Below are positions 22,995-36,059 of a stretch of 64,000 nt of DNA, piece after piece. Under the pieces are notes generated by a model. It had not been told where the DNA came from, did not search any database, and saw nothing but the letters and a program-made list of their open reading frames with translations. The DNA is from Aquatica leii. Lineage: Eukaryota; Arthropoda; Insecta; Coleoptera; Lampyridae. A program made the position numbers and the translations under genes. Each line of letters begins with the position of its first letter. The stretch's first letter is position 1. Location of the stretch: the NCBI GenBank assembly GCA_035610365.1, contig CM069433.1:171570882-171634881 (forward strand), written 5' to 3'.

Positions 22995-23241
22995 TTCCGG
23001 GTTTGGACCGTGTCATTGTTGTTGTAACCGAAGTTGCCAACGTTTTGCCCACTTTCGTAAGGAGCATCATCAGGGCGTGAGATAAATCGCAAAACTCAAA
23101 CAAGCAAGTTAGTTAGTAGTTAGATTTCGGTTGCTTGTTTGAGTTTTGCGATTTATCTCACGCCCTGATGAAGCCCCTTACGAAAGTGGCGAAACGTTGG
23201 CAACTTCGGTTACAACAAAAATGACACGGTCCAAACCCGGA
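22995..23241. repeat. Inverted repeat of a hammerhead-like Penelope-type terminal sequence
   Basis: Arms 22995-23107 and 23131-23241 are inverse copies around a 23-base spacer. Read outwards on the plus strand, the right arm holds CTGATGA at 23165-23171, a 19-base segment with GCC facing GGC, and GAAAC at 23191-23195, the order of a hammerhead core. The left arm, on the minus strand, has CTGATGA with AAAAC instead of GAAAC, so it looks mutated. A third copy follows Penelope-like coding sequence at 59.03 kb, which ties the repeat to that class. Ribozyme action is inferred from the core motif only. Confidence 0.6.
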
Positions 23242-23249
23242 AAACATTC

Positions 23250-25740
23250 TTATCTTAGCAAGTTTTCTATCTTGTTAATTTGTGAGTTTTATTTGTGGTT
23301 TTGTATTAGTATGGACCTTTTTTGGTTGCGGGTTGCTATTGCTATTTTTTTATCCGGTAATATAATTCTATAAACGTACAAACTGATATAACGCCTTTAT
23401 AAGAATATTATTTTAAATACATCTACCGATACGCAATCTTCGACAAAGTGAGCTAGACCGTGGTATGGTCCACAAGAACGAAAAACCGGAAACAATGTAA
23501 ATATAAATTTGTATTGATTATTTAAAAAACTTTAAAACCATCTCCAGTACCACAACTATGGTACTTTTTAATTCAGCAGTTATTTCTCATATTCAATATT
23601 TTTGTCAAACGCAATCAAAATTTCAGTACGCGTCAACAAGGTCAAAAATTAAACATGTCAGAAATAGACACGTCTAGAGGCGCTTGTATGAGTTGGAGCT
23701 CGTTGCTATAATATACTTGCAAATATAGCATCATTTGACGTCGAATGAATTCGATACCAACTTAAAGATAAAATAGAAATCTTACAATAAAATTGTTTCA
23801 AGTATGAGCATATTAAAAACGTATGTTCAAGGCTACACTATAGTGAAAAATTATCAGTATGAGGCAGTAAATGATAATTTGCTAAGACTAAGTAATCAAG
23901 AAACAATAATTAATTTGCACAAAATAAAATTAACAAATAATTATGGTAATTTACAGGATTGAGTTGAAATGAATATTATTATTGAATATGAATATTATCA
24001 CTTGGTAAACATTTGTTCATAGTTCTACAATATTAAATAAAATTTTTAAAATACATAGAACATTAGGATCCAGAATATATTATCTGAAAATGCATATTAA
24101 CGTATAATTTATAAATAAAAAAAGTTAATTTGTAATGCATACTGAACTGAAAACTTAGGAACTATAGTGGTTTAAATATTATCAGATATTGATAAATTTA
24201 TCAATTTTCTATTTGCTACTTCAAATAAAGTAATAATAAAATGGGTTTTGCTACGTATACATTATTTGATAAAAAATCTTTGTCGTAAAACAAAAACAAA
24301 CGGTAAAGTTGAATTAGAAAAAATATAGGAAAACACAGAGGTTGCGCCTGTGGGAATAAAAGAACCGTTGAAATAAAAGTTACTCAAACTCCGTAACTTT
24401 GTTTTAAGAAAATTATATTTTTAAATCTAGAAGAATTTATATATGTAATATAAATGTTATGACTGGGTTTCTGTAATATTTATTGTGTGTTATAAATCAT
24501 AAAAAAATAGTTTCGCGTTTTAATCATTCAGTCAAGCTTTAAATAACTAGTATTTCGTTTATAAACAAATATCAATCAAATTATATAATTATAAACTAAG
24601 TACCGACTACATGTTTTTGTACAAGTAAATAGACTCTGTTATTTGAATTACAGATTACAAAGAAAAAATTAAAATTAAATAAAAATGACAACTTGACAAA
24701 ATAATTTGCTAACGATAAAGTTACTTAAACATCAATTTTATACAAATCCCTAATTGGTAACTTATATCACTTAGTTTAAGGTAATAAATTAAATTACTTT
24801 GCGTAATAGTAATTAATAATAAATAAATAAAAAATATATTTTCACTGTTAATAAAATAATACGATTTTTTTATAAAAAATTTAAAAAAGTTTTACTAACT
24901 TCGTAATAATAAACTATAAAATTTAAACAAAAATATTATATTGTAAAATATATATTAAAATCAAATTGACATCGATAAATCTATCTGTTACTTTTTATTG
25001 TATTGTTCTAGTTGCATTTAACCAATCTCATCAGCAATAATCAATAAATTGTAAACTTTATAATTCTCTATATACTAATGATAATTGTTTTAATTGTCTC
25101 CTAGCAGCAGTTCCTGAACTCTGACTTCTCTATTTGCTACAAAACTTTTCCAGTCATCTATAAAATCTCCAATTCAATACAATATTATTTATAAAATAAA
25201 CTACATTACAACTAATTTTATTCACAAAAGTTTACAGAACAGTTTTATTTGTTAAAAATACGAATTATTTTAGTATCTAACGAGGTGTTTTAGAAAAACT
25301 AAAAATATTTTGGTTTTCAAAATTTGTAATTAAGAGTATTTAGGTATGTTTTATTTAACGTTCATGCGTCGTTCGGGTCTTTTTCGAGCTAGTTGCTGCT
25401 TTATTTGTTCCCTAATTTAATATTTCTTTTTCTGTAAATCTGAGTTCTTAAGATTTTAATTGTAATTAATAAAGATTAAAGATTTTGTACTTAGCCAGAA
25501 AAAAATCGCTACAGTTTTTTAGTAGTTTAATTTTACACACATATATAGGTTGTTCGGGTCACTTGTCTTTTACTGTTTACAAACCAAAGCAAGTTGAAAC
25601 TGACATAATCCCGCACAGCGCGGTATGAGCAATAGCAACAAATTGAGACCTGCATGTTAAATTCTCCAGTATTTTATATTCCACGGCTCCTGCATATCGT
25701 TCAAATAGTGTTCAGTCTTAGTTCTGTGTACATCTTGTGC
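23250..25740. other. AT-rich spacer, about 2.5 kb
   Basis: No protein, RNA or terminal repeat recognised. AT content is very high from 23.8 to 25.3 kb. Confidence 0.45.
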
Positions 25741-25756
25741 GGAGTAACCTTTTTAA

Positions 25757-25930
25757 TTATGACTTCAAAAGAATCCAAATGTGTGCGTTTTTAGACACAA
25801 AAACAAATAGAAGAAGCAATTAACAATTCAGAAAATAAAATATTTCATTCTCATAATTCCTCTGATGAAGGCGATCCATCTGAAGAAGGAGAGTGCTCTG
25901 AAATTGAGGATCATATTTCTGTTTGTTGAA
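25757..25930 (+). pseudogene. Possible piggyBac N-terminal fragment
   Basis: From an ATG at 25757 one frame reads MTSKESKCVRF, a stop, then KQIEEAINNSENKIF and SSDEGDPSEEGECSEIEDH. Acidic Ser-rich leaders of this kind start many piggyBac transposases, and the copy at 61.7 kb has a comparable acidic stretch. There is no catalytic part, so the family call is tentative; other acidic leaders would look similar. Confidence 0.3.
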
Positions 25931-26670
25931 ATGTTTAATTTTTTTTCAACCGCAAGATTGGGAAATTAAGGAATACACAATGACACAAGAAACCGATGAA
26001 AGCGACATAAAACAATATTGCTTAACAACTTAACGGACTAACTAACAGCAAACGAAGTTCAAAAAGAACAGATCAATAATCGATGTTATATTTATCATAC
26101 GAAAACAATTGAGAAAACGATCAAATTTAATAAGCCTGCATTTATGTACTTTAGTGACCTAACTCAAGCTTTTGATACAATTAGACTTTTTGATGTCTTG
26201 AGGATACTAAAGTAAAAGCGCCTAAATTACGAAGCTTATAAAACAACTTACTAGTAACAACACGACCAGACTAATTCTAAACAACACTTTTTGTGGCTAC
26301 TGGCATTCGACAAAAAACAGTTTGAGTCTCGTTTTATTCAAAAAAATTATAGATTACACAAAAAGTCAAAAAAGGTAAAGGAAGATATAAAATTGACGAT
26401 AAAAAAATTAAGATAATATGCCACCCTGCTAACGTCATTATTATAACGAAATAAAAAGATGATTTAGAAAGCATGCTGTATAAATTTAAGACAACAGCAA
26501 GAGCACTCATGAGATTTTCCGCCAACTACCAAAACAATGACTATATCGAAAAAACCTTTCTGCTGCAAACTGAAAGTAAACGGTAAAATGATAAAACAAA
26601 CAATCTTATTCAACTATCTCAGAACAGTATTATGGAGTGATAGAAACATATATGAGACGCAGGCTCAGAC

Positions 26671-29600
26671 TGTTGCACTTATATTTGTATATATCTTATT
26701 TAAAACTCCAACATAGGATTTATAATTACTTTTATTAACAAAGTTGAGAATACAGTAAAGTAACTCTTTACCCCGTGTAATAATATGGATGCCGCCAGCG
26801 CTGTTGCCACTGTTACTGCCACGCTGCCGACATACTTATTTTTACTCTGCACTACACCTTACCCCTTTTAAATTAAACAAGTAAATCTAATACTACTTTA
26901 ACTTAAATCAAATAATTTGTTCTTACAATACATTTATTGTATATAATCATTAATCCATTTAGGTTGCTTTAAATACCTACCACTACGAGTTTTGTAATTA
27001 TTTGTATTTGGGTTTAAGTTAACATTTTCCTTATAATTTAGAATTTCATCTCCTACACGTTGAGACTGTGAACATTCTACATTGTTATCGTTCACATTCT
27101 CCTTACTCAAATTCTTAAATGTATTTAATTGTATTTTCCCTAACTTAAGATCATAATTTCTCTTATCTTCCTCCTTCGTTGACGAGTCCAAAACCGGTGA
27201 CCACAAAACTTTTTTCTTAAGGCGTTCGTCTCGGTTATCTCTCATCAACGAAGGTTTTAAAAATATTCTATTTCTAACATATGTTCCTTTATTATCAACT
27301 AATACTTTGTATCTACGCTCACCTAAAACTTGTACGATTTTTCCTGGTTGCCAAATTGATTTAGGTTTTAATTGTACCAGTACCCTGGTATTTGGTTTTA
27401 ATATCGAAAGTGTCTTAACACCTCTCTTCTTGTTGTAATAATTAGATTGTTTTATTTGTTTGTTATTTAAAAATTGATTATATTCATTTCTGTCAATTAC
27501 ATGCGATTTTAATTTGATAATTGCTGTTGGCAATAAAGGATTTCTCGTAGCACGTGACATCAAAATTTCACTTGGGGAACTAGTTCCGAATGTAGGTGTG
27601 TTACGTAACTGTAATAAAGCTAAGTGAATATCTTTATTGTCTTCTATTGATTTTTTAACTAATTTCTTAAGCGTTTGTACGTGTCGTTCAGCCATTCCAT
27701 TTGACTCACTATGAGTTGGGGATGTGATTTTATGAACGAAGTTCCATTCTTTTGAAAACACTTTAAATTGGTCTGATGTAAACTGAAGGCCTCCATCTGA
27801 TACAAAATATTGAGGTACCCCAAATCTCGCAAAAATATTTTTAAGTTTATTTATAATATTATGGCTTGTAGTATTGTGATTTAAAATTTCGAGCTCCACA
27901 TATTTTGAATAATAGTCCACAACTAACAAATAATGAACACCGTTTAATTCAAACAGGTCGCAGCCCACTCTGTACCATGGTACTGCTGGAATTTCATGCG
28001 GTTTTAAAGGCTCTGAAGGTTGTGATGCTCCATACTTTTGACAAACAAAACATCCATCAATCATTAATTTTACTTCCTTTCCCATAGTGGGCCAAAAACG
28101 TGATTGTTCGGCTAACTTTATGCACTTGTTATACCCTAGATGACTGTAATGTATTTTCTCTAACACGTTTTTTCTTAGTGTATGTGGAATTACGCAGCTG
28201 TTGTTTTTATACACTATTCCGTCCTCTACAGTTAGTTCACTTTTAAATCTACTGTAGGGGCGTATCATCGTATGCAATGATTTATTATTATTTGGCCATC
28301 CTTTAAGCAAAGTTTGCGTTAACTCAATTAATTCGGGATCATTTAATGTTTCGGATTTAACTTTTTGCATGTATTCGTCCGAAATATTTACTTCTTGAAC
28401 TATACATATTTGATCTGTAAAGTCCAATTCTTTATCATTTTGTGATACGGGTGGACAAGCCCGAGACAAAGTATCAGCTATAATTAATTCCTTTCCAGGT
28501 CTATACGTAAGTGAAAATTGGTATCTTTGAAGAGATAATAATATACGCTGTAAGCGTGCAGGTGCATTATTTAAAGGTTTCTTCATTAATGCGAGCAAAG
28601 GTTTATGGTCGGTTTCTACTATTACTGATCTCGCAAAAACATAGTTATGAAATTTAGACAACCCAAACCATATTGCTAATAATTCTTTAGTTATTTGTGG
28701 CTGATTCATTTGGCTATTCGTTAAAGCCTTAGATGCATAGCATACTGGTCTATTGTCCTGTAGTAAGCACGCACCCAATCCGTTTTGGCTCGCATCTACC
28801 GACACTGTTATGGGTTTATTCGGATCGAAAAAACTTAACACTGGACTCTCTTTTAATTTATTTTTGATTCTGTGAAAAGCTTCTCTATGGTGATCATCCC
28901 AATTAAAAAAAATTTCCTTCTTTAACAAATCTCTTAATGGCTTTGTCTCTTCTGAAAAATTTGGAATATATTTATTTACATAGTTTATAACCCCTAATAA
29001 TCTTTGCACGTCTTTTTTTGATTTAGGTTCAGGGAAGTCCTCAATGGCTTTTACTCGTTCCGGATCTACCGCTACACCAGAATCGTTTATAATATGGCCC
29101 ATAAATTTAATTTCTTTTATTCTAAATTGACATTTATTTAAATTAAACTTTACGTTATTTCTACTAGCAATCTCCAATACTTTTTCTAAAACCATATCAT
29201 GTTGTTGTTTTGTATTCCCCCAAATAATTATGTCATCTATATAAATTGCGACATTTTCTACTTCGAAAATTTGCCTAAACCGTTCATTGAATACCTCCGG
29301 AGCACATTTTATTCCATATGGCATTCGTAAAAACTTGTACCGTCCAAAAGGGGTTCCAAAAGTGCAAAGCTCACTACTAGCGTCATCTAATGGTATTTGA
29401 TAAAAAGCTTGGCTAGCGTCCAATTTAGAAAAATACTTAGCACCTTGGAGTTGACTTGTAATTTCGTCTAAGCTCAGTAATTTACAATGCTCCCGTTTTA
29501 TTATTTTATTTAAATGTAAAGGATCGAGACAAATTCTTAAGGATCCATCATTTTTCTTTACTAATACTAGCGGATGTACCCATTCGCTTGGTCCATTTAC

Positions 29601-31219
29601 TTTTTTAATGATATTTACTTCTTGTAAATGATTTAAGGTCTCCTGTAGTTTACTTAGCAACGCATGTGGTACATTTCTAATAGGACATATTACTGGTTTT
29701 TCATTGGGTTCAATATGTATGTGATACGGCGGATTAATACAACCTATACCTTTAAACACATCTTTATATGCGTGAATAAATTCGGATTTATTTGTTTCTC
29801 TTGAATTTTGAATTAAGTTAATCGAGTCATTAATTTCTTATTCCTTATTCTTACTAATTAAATTAAGTTGAATGCAAGATCTTAACCCTAACAAAGAGTC
29901 TGTTATGTGATTAATAACATAAAACTGAATATTGTATGGATTATCGTTATGTTCACACCTTAATGTGCATTGACCTATAATCGGTATATAGTCCCCTGAA
30001 TATGATTTCAATGTCACTCTACTTGGTTCAATTAATGAAAATGGGATTCCTAAGTTAAGAAAATCTGTAATAGAAATTGTATTCACCATAGCCCCTGTAT
30101 CAATTTTAAAACAAACTAGTTTCCCCCTAATTTTCAATTTGGCTGACCACGAGGTTTGATTTTCATTATTATTTATGTTAGTACCGGTAGCTACGCTATT
30201 TATATAAATAACATTTTCATCTGTAGTACAATCATTATAACTTAAACTATTTACAATTCTTGTGCTTTTACACATGTTAGCAAAGTGATTTGGTTTTTTA
30301 CATTTTCCACATGTTTTTTTATAAGCAGGACATTGATTTATTTGGTGCGACACACCACAACGTGTACACTTTATAATATAATTAGTTTTACCTTTATATC
30401 GATGTTGTGAATTATTACGGTTACTCGAACACGGTCTTTCATGTTTACGATCATTCTTGGATTGACTTCGATGGTACCTAGATACACTCCTGTCTGGGGC
30501 ACGGCTTCTAGTTGCTTTTACCATACGATCCACCTGAGCTTCACGTTCTGATTGGTTATCCATTTTTCTTGCTTGTGATTTAGATTGTTCGATTATCGAT
30601 GCTAATTTTATAGCCTTTGCCAGGTCTGCATCGTCTTCTTGTAATAATCGATGTCTAATTTCCCCATTATTGGTTCCACATATTAGCATTAATTTAATGA
30701 GGTCATCTTTTAGATTACCAAAGTTGCAATTATTGGCTTGTTTGCGAAGATCTGTTATAAATTGTTCCAACGTTATTTGTTCGCCTTGTTTTTGATGTAA
30801 TAAATTTATAGCGAGTGAATGTTAAATTTTCCCTTGGCGTAAAATGATTATTGAATTTGTTTATTACTGGCTCCAGTTTATCTTTCTCATCTTCATCAAA
30901 CTGAAATGTACTATAAATTTTTTGTATCTCCGTACCTGCAAAATGTAGTAGCTGTGCTACTTGAATTTTCTCTTCCTTTTTATTTACTTCTGTAGCTGTT
31001 AAATATATTTTAAAACTACTTAACCATTGCGCCCATTGTTCTGCAGGATTTCCACCATTGTTCAATGCTAATTGCGTCAGCACGTTTTCAGCCATATTTA
31101 TTTAATTTTCTTCTTAATTTTGTTTTTTCTTTTGCACGTAATTTGATAACTTCTTATTTGTATTAAAAACTTTGTCGCAGCGCCATGTTGCACTTATATT
31201 TGTATATATCTTATTTAAA
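26671..31219 (-). mobile_element. Ty3/gypsy LTR retroelement, young
   Basis: The element lies on the minus strand inside the LINE. The left LTR is 26671-26847 (177 bases). A primer-binding-site-like TGGCGCTGCG adjoins the right LTR piece at 31186. Parts in order are gag (about 31.1-30.2 kb, with a CCHC knuckle), an aspartic protease motif DTGA near 30.1 kb, reverse transcriptase (YIDDIIIW near 29.23 kb), RNase H and integrase with an HHCC finger (about 28.6-26.93 kb). No envelope-like part was seen. The pol region is open for over 900 codons. It looks close to whole, with perhaps one or two breaks, but its LTR next to gag is abnormal and followed by duplicated LINE sequence. The 177-base LTR is identical to the one at 31488-31664, so the insertion is recent. 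CAGA flanks the whole block (26666-26669 and 31665-31668). Confidence 0.85.
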
Positions 31220-31664
31220 AATTAAGATAATATGCCACTCTGCTAACGTCATTATTATAGCGAAATAAGAAAATGACTTAGAAAGCATGCTGTATAAATT
31301 TAAGACAACAGTAAGAGCACTCAACATGAGATTTTCCGCCAACAACCAAAACAATGACTATATCGAAAAAGCCTTTCTGCTGCAAACTGAAAGTAAACGG
31401 TATAATGATAGAACAAACAATATTATTCAACTATCTCAGAACAGTATTATGGAGTGATAGAAACATATATGAGACGCAGGCTCAGACTGTTGCACTTATA
31501 TTTGTATATATCTTATTTAAAACTCCAACATAGGATTTATAATTACTTTTATTAACAAAGTTGAGAATACAGTAAAGTAACTCTTTACCCCGTGTAATAA
31601 TATGGATGCCGCCAGCGCTGTTGCCACTGTTACTGCCACGCTGCCGACATACTTATTTTTACTC
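31217..31664. repeat. Duplicated LINE segment plus complete LTR
   Basis: After only about 35 bases of LTR, the sequence changes at an A-run into a second copy of the LINE segment found at 26404-26670. It then enters a complete LTR at 31488-31664, after which the interrupted LINE resumes. The first 200 or so bases of the two LINE copies differ at about a dozen places, while the last 65 bases and the LTRs look identical. Duplication followed by LTR-LTR recombination would give this order. Confidence 0.75.
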
Positions 31665-31772
31665 CAGAGCAACAAAAGCATCAAGAGATATACACGATGT
31701 TATATGAAAGAATGAATACGTGTCTATAGATAGTAAATCCTGTATTTACAAATGTTACGTAATAGTATATTA

Positions 31773-32470
31773 TATATCAAGGTTGAGAAGTGCATCATTA
31801 TAACCTAAGCGATAGATTATATCGCGAGACGCGAAGCGTCGAGGGATATAAATCGCGCAGGTTATAATGAACTTCTCAACCGTGTTATATATACAATTTT
31901 TTCCACTACTAGAATTATTAAAACCTTTCTACCTGTTACTAAATCAAATTTAAAATTTAAGATATTAATTTTAAATTAAAAATCAAGTCAGTAATTCTGA
32001 CAGCTGTCATTAGTTTAATAGAATTAATTTTGTCGTAATTCTTAATTGTGATTTAAAACACAAAAATAAACAGATAACGTAAGTTTTTATTGCTAAAGTT
32101 GTTTAAATTGTTTAAAAACATTATTATTTTAAGCATTGATTATATCTAAAACATATTTAACTCAATAATACTCACATTTAATTAAGCGCGAACTTCAAAT
32201 AACTTACTTTTTAAAATCAAATTAATTTATTAATTGAGCGATTTGAAAACTTAAATTAGCATTAAATAAAATCTCTTGCTCTTGGTACGCAATTTGGTAA
32301 ACTTTTTTTCTTTGAAACTGTTGTAGTATTATCAGAAAATGTAAATATGTTCATTATTAACTACTAGTTAATAATGAAATATTATTTACCTGCGCTTAAA
32401 AAAGTACAACTTCACGGCCTTCTATTATACGTAATAATGCAAGCGTATACAACTAGTAGTGGAAAAAATC
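31773..32470. mobile_element. Hairpin-rich insert in the LINE, class unknown
   Basis: LINE coding sequence stops at about 31772 and resumes at about 32471, and TATTA is present at both points (31768-31772 and 32471-32475), a possible target duplication. The left part, 31781-31881, is a multi-level hairpin: GGTTGAGAAG with its inverse, then GATTATATC with GGATATAAATC, then GACGCGAAGCGTC at the tip. The right part is bounded by perfect 16-base inverted repeats, TTTTTTCCACTACTAG at 31897-31912 and its inverse at 32453-32468. No protein is encoded. It may be one foldback element, or a MITE next to a smaller palindrome. Confidence 0.55.
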
Positions 32471-32799
32471 TATTATAACTTACACCGTGGAAACTAAGGA
32501 TAAAACTAAAACTACTAAAAAAAAAATAATGAGAACCGCCGATTTAAATTTCAGAGGGTTAGTGCGGGATAAATCCTTGACGGCCACGTCGAAAGTAAAT
32601 TTATAAAAAAATGCAAGTAAAACACAGGACGTGCTACGTTCGACGAGAGTGAGACGTGGAAAGTGGCTACAGCATGTGACAATTATGGATAATCAACAAC
32701 TAGCAACACGAGTATTCAAAAGCAAATACATTCGGAAAAACCCCAAAGACGCATGGTCAAATGCTAAAAGAAGTGATGGACCTTAACCTCACAGGACTT

Positions 32800-34560
32800 G
32801 CCGAAAATTCAAATAAGCGCAGATTATATAACAGGACTTGTACTGTAAGACGTTTTCGGTGTCGGGCGTAGCTATGTACGGTGCTGTTAATTACTTCAGG
32901 TAGCTTAATAGACACTGTAAAACAATAATTAAGAAAACAATTAACAAATACGTACACTCATTCAAATAATTACCAAAAAAAACTTTAAATTAAAATGATT
33001 AATTTATACAAAAAACCCAGCATCAAACAAACCTGTGAGTACGAACGAATCTTAAAACTTCACGCCGGACGTTCATTAATTAACCAATCCTCCAATAATT
33101 AATTACGGTACCGATATTATGAAACTTTACAGGCAAGCACGGGGTGTTGTTGTAAACAATTTTTTATTGAGCGAACGTCGATCAAACCACTAATGAAATT
33201 AGGAACGCCGTTAAATTATTTATTTATTAATTTAATTTAATTAAAAAACCATTATTAGAAATCTTACAACCAACACAAAAAAATGTATAAACAGCACAAC
33301 AAATATTAAATAAAAAATATATATTTTAAGAAAATAATAAGAAAAAATAAAATAAAGACAAAACAAAGACAACAATGCTTTTGTATAAGATTAATGTATG
33401 TGGCTGTAAAAATAATAGTATGGTAGTAGATAAAATACAAAACAGAAGAAGTAATAAACTTTTAGTTGCCTAATATAATTTAAACCGAGATAAGTGGATC
33501 ATAATAATCACAATAATAGTATTACAAGCATTCAAAAGTGTACTAAAATAAGGTAACGGTTTTAACCTACAAAATTTACTACAGAAATATAACTCAAAGG
33601 ACGCATACAAATTGGTCTAAATTTACTCGTTTCCTTTGCAAGATCCAGTACATTTTTAGTATTTTAAATCATAAAAACCGCATAACTGTTTAATACGGTT
33701 ACAGATAAAGAAAAATTTAGAGTGCAAATATATAAAACGTAAATAAATTATGTTAAGTTTAAAGAAAATCAAAGATATTGCAAATTCCAAGACTGAACAA
33801 ATTGGATATAAAGTTCCTAACGATAGTAGATATACATATAACCAAATATTGTTTAAAAAAGTACTAAATTTATAAATCTGAAAGTAAATAAAAAAGTTTT
33901 ATTTGCTTTATCACTTTTATCTATAAATAGAATAAAAACTGTAATTTAATTAAGGCAACTTAAAATAGTAAATACATACCCGTATTTCATTAAATTTGAT
34001 GACACGAACTTAAATTTTAATTACAATTATATTTATAAAATTAATAATTTACAATAAATTGAGTTTGTGATGTGTTTCAACACTGTGTTTATTTTTCTAT
34101 GAAACTATAAAATTATCTATCATTATTTTTACAAATATTAATGTTTACAACTCTGTATAATGCTTAACCAAGCAGTAATTTTATTTTATTTATTTCTAGT
34201 ATTGTTTTACATTGTTACCAAAGTTTTTTTATTAATGTTAAAAACACAAAATTTTGACAAGGTAATTTAATGTAATACTGTTGGAATAAAAACTAGCTAT
34301 TTATCCAATTAAATAAAAAATAATTACTATTTTTAATTTCACTTTGTTAACGGATACCTTGGTTAGTTCGAATGAAATAACGAGTATAAAAAACTAAAAA
34401 TTCGTATTTCCTCTGTCACACATATCTTGTTTTACTATAATACGATAAATAACCGTTCTTATTATGTTTTTCAGAAATGTCAATTAAGAATAATGAAGTG
34501 TTTTACCTTTGTCTTTATTTACTATTTTTAGTTTTTAAGTCGTTATAGTCTCAAAATTTT
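32800..34560. other. AT-rich spacer, about 1.8 kb
   Basis: Extremely AT-rich, with no recognised gene, RNA or terminal repeat. Confidence 0.45.
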
Positions 34561-34564
34561 AATA

Positions 34565-35090
34565 GGTGTTTGCTCGAATATTTATGATTTCACGAACTAC
34601 TGTGGGACGTATCCAAGTTAAGTGGTATTACCAACACACGATAAATAATACCATCGGGACTGGCAGACAAAGAATGTCTGGGGTGGCCTAAGACGTGACG
34701 TTAGTGGTATATGTTATTCAAAATCATTTTACAACTTTTTGAAATGCCGCCAAATTTCCGGGATGCCAAAACTGAAAAAAACTGGAATAAAAACGTATCA
34801 AGCAGCTATGAAACAATTTTTTAGCAAAAACAATAAGCGAAAACTTCTAGAAATTGCACCGTTAGATCTTTGGAATTGTGTTGTTTTCAGCGACAAAAAA
34901 ACTTTTAAAAGTTCAAATGACGCACCTATTAAAGTGTTTCAATTAAAAGATTTTACCAACTATAATATACAAAATATAGTAAATATGTGTAATAACCGAA
35001 CCCAAAAAGAAAGAATTATAGTAAAAGCAGCAGGTAGAAGAAATAATGCGGCAACAACAGCCACAGAAATTTAGAGTAGGACCGACTACT
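34565..35090 (+). pseudogene. Tc1/mariner-type transposase fragment (HTH to first catalytic region)
   Basis: In shifting frames the plus strand reads TTVGRIQVKWYYQHTI and TGRQRMSGVA, which match the second helix-turn-helix and GRPR-like linker of Tc1/mariner transposases. From 34739 it reads KKTGIKTYQAAMKQFF and WNCVVFSDKKTFKSSND, the family W-V-FSDE-F block with the first catalytic aspartate. A Lys replaces the usual Glu of SDEK. The frame ends at 35072 and the catalytic C-terminal half is missing. Dead by frame changes and truncation. It is a different copy from the one at 42.7 kb and on the opposite strand. Confidence 0.75.
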
Positions 35091-35570
35091 ACTAATAGTA
35101 TACTTCATTGGAAAGATTATCCAAAAAAAATAAGCAACGGCTAACACAGTTGTCTCTGAAGAGGGAGTCACAGGCTTTGTGATGTGAAATTATAAATTAA
35201 ATCTAAAAAGGCGCCAAAACGACGAACGATTAAATTAGTGAGATATCGTTTAACTCTACCCGTAGCTTGAAAAGAACAAAGAACACGACAGAAGTAATAA
35301 CACAGAATATATATTTATTTTATCACAGATAATAATGCCAAAGCGGGCGAAGGAGGTACATAAATATAATTATGTAAATTTTCCAAACCTTAAAGTATGG
35401 GTCGGATCAAATATAAGTTGCGCCCTCTACTGGGTAACACATCGTACAGTAAACTGACCTAATCTGTCTGAACTTTTACATTCGAAGAAGGAAAAGTATA
35501 TAACAAAAGGAAGACTTAGAGACTCAACGCGCACTGCATACGACTTTGTGACGCACAAAAGAATCTTATA

Positions 35571-36006
35571 ATCGACATGACCAACAAAGTACTAATCGTA
35601 AAATTAGAAATTGTAATACTCACAGTTAGGTTTTATTCAGTAGGGGATTAGCTAATTCCGTACCTGTACTACCTAAAACGTAATATTAAATCTAACACAA
35701 AACGTACATACGGCGTTAACACAAGTAAATTTCGTTTTCAAAACTTACAATCATTGGAGATAGCGAATGCGCAGCGTTTCCCCTCGACTTAGTGTAGCAA
35801 TTGATGGTGCCCTTTCTTCCCAAAAGAAATCGCAACTTTAAAGGTTTCCAACCCTTGGCGGCGTGAATAGTTAAGTTATAGTAACGTGACGTCATTGAAA
35901 TTTTTTCCCAAATATGCCATTTGTTTGTTATTTTCACCGATGAAGGAAACGTGTGGGGGGTATGGAAATTCGATATAGACAATCAGGAAAGAATCAAATT
36001 AAACCG
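35571..36006. repeat. Dispersed repeat shared with 43551-43939
   Basis: This 436-base segment aligns in the same orientation with 43551-43939 over its whole length. Shared blocks include ATCGACATGACCA, GGGGATTAGCTAATTCCGTA and TACCTAAAACGTAATATTAA. The second copy lies directly upstream of a minus-strand Tc1/mariner transposase, so the repeat may be the 5' part of that element. No coding potential is evident. Confidence 0.7.
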
Positions 36007-36059
36007 CCATTACACAAATATTACTCACCCCAAATAAACTTTCGCTTAGGTAAACAAAA

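Larger units (their letters stand above)
26045..32790 (+). mobile_element. LINE copy split by two insertions
   Basis: Pieces of one reverse transcriptase polyprotein lie in order on the plus strand. 26045-26670 reads QTKFKKNRSIIDVIFIIRK, PAFMYFSDLTQAFDTIRL (the RT aspartate block) and SDRNIYETQAQT. 31665-31767 continues ATKASRDIHDVI and SIDSKSCIYKCYV. About 32476-32790 gives TYTVETKDKTKTTKK and a tail with KNPKDAW. In between lie a Ty3/gypsy element and a 0.7 kb hairpin-rich insert. The EN part is missing (5' truncation), and stops and frame changes are common. The family is the EEP-endonuclease LINE group common in insects, also seen at 20.94-21.6 kb. Confidence 0.75.

Noticed and set aside
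26934-31095. Intact endogenous retrovirus with envelope
   Set aside because: gag, protease, RT, RNase H and integrase are seen, but no envelope-like region with signal peptide or membrane segment lies between integrase and the LTR.
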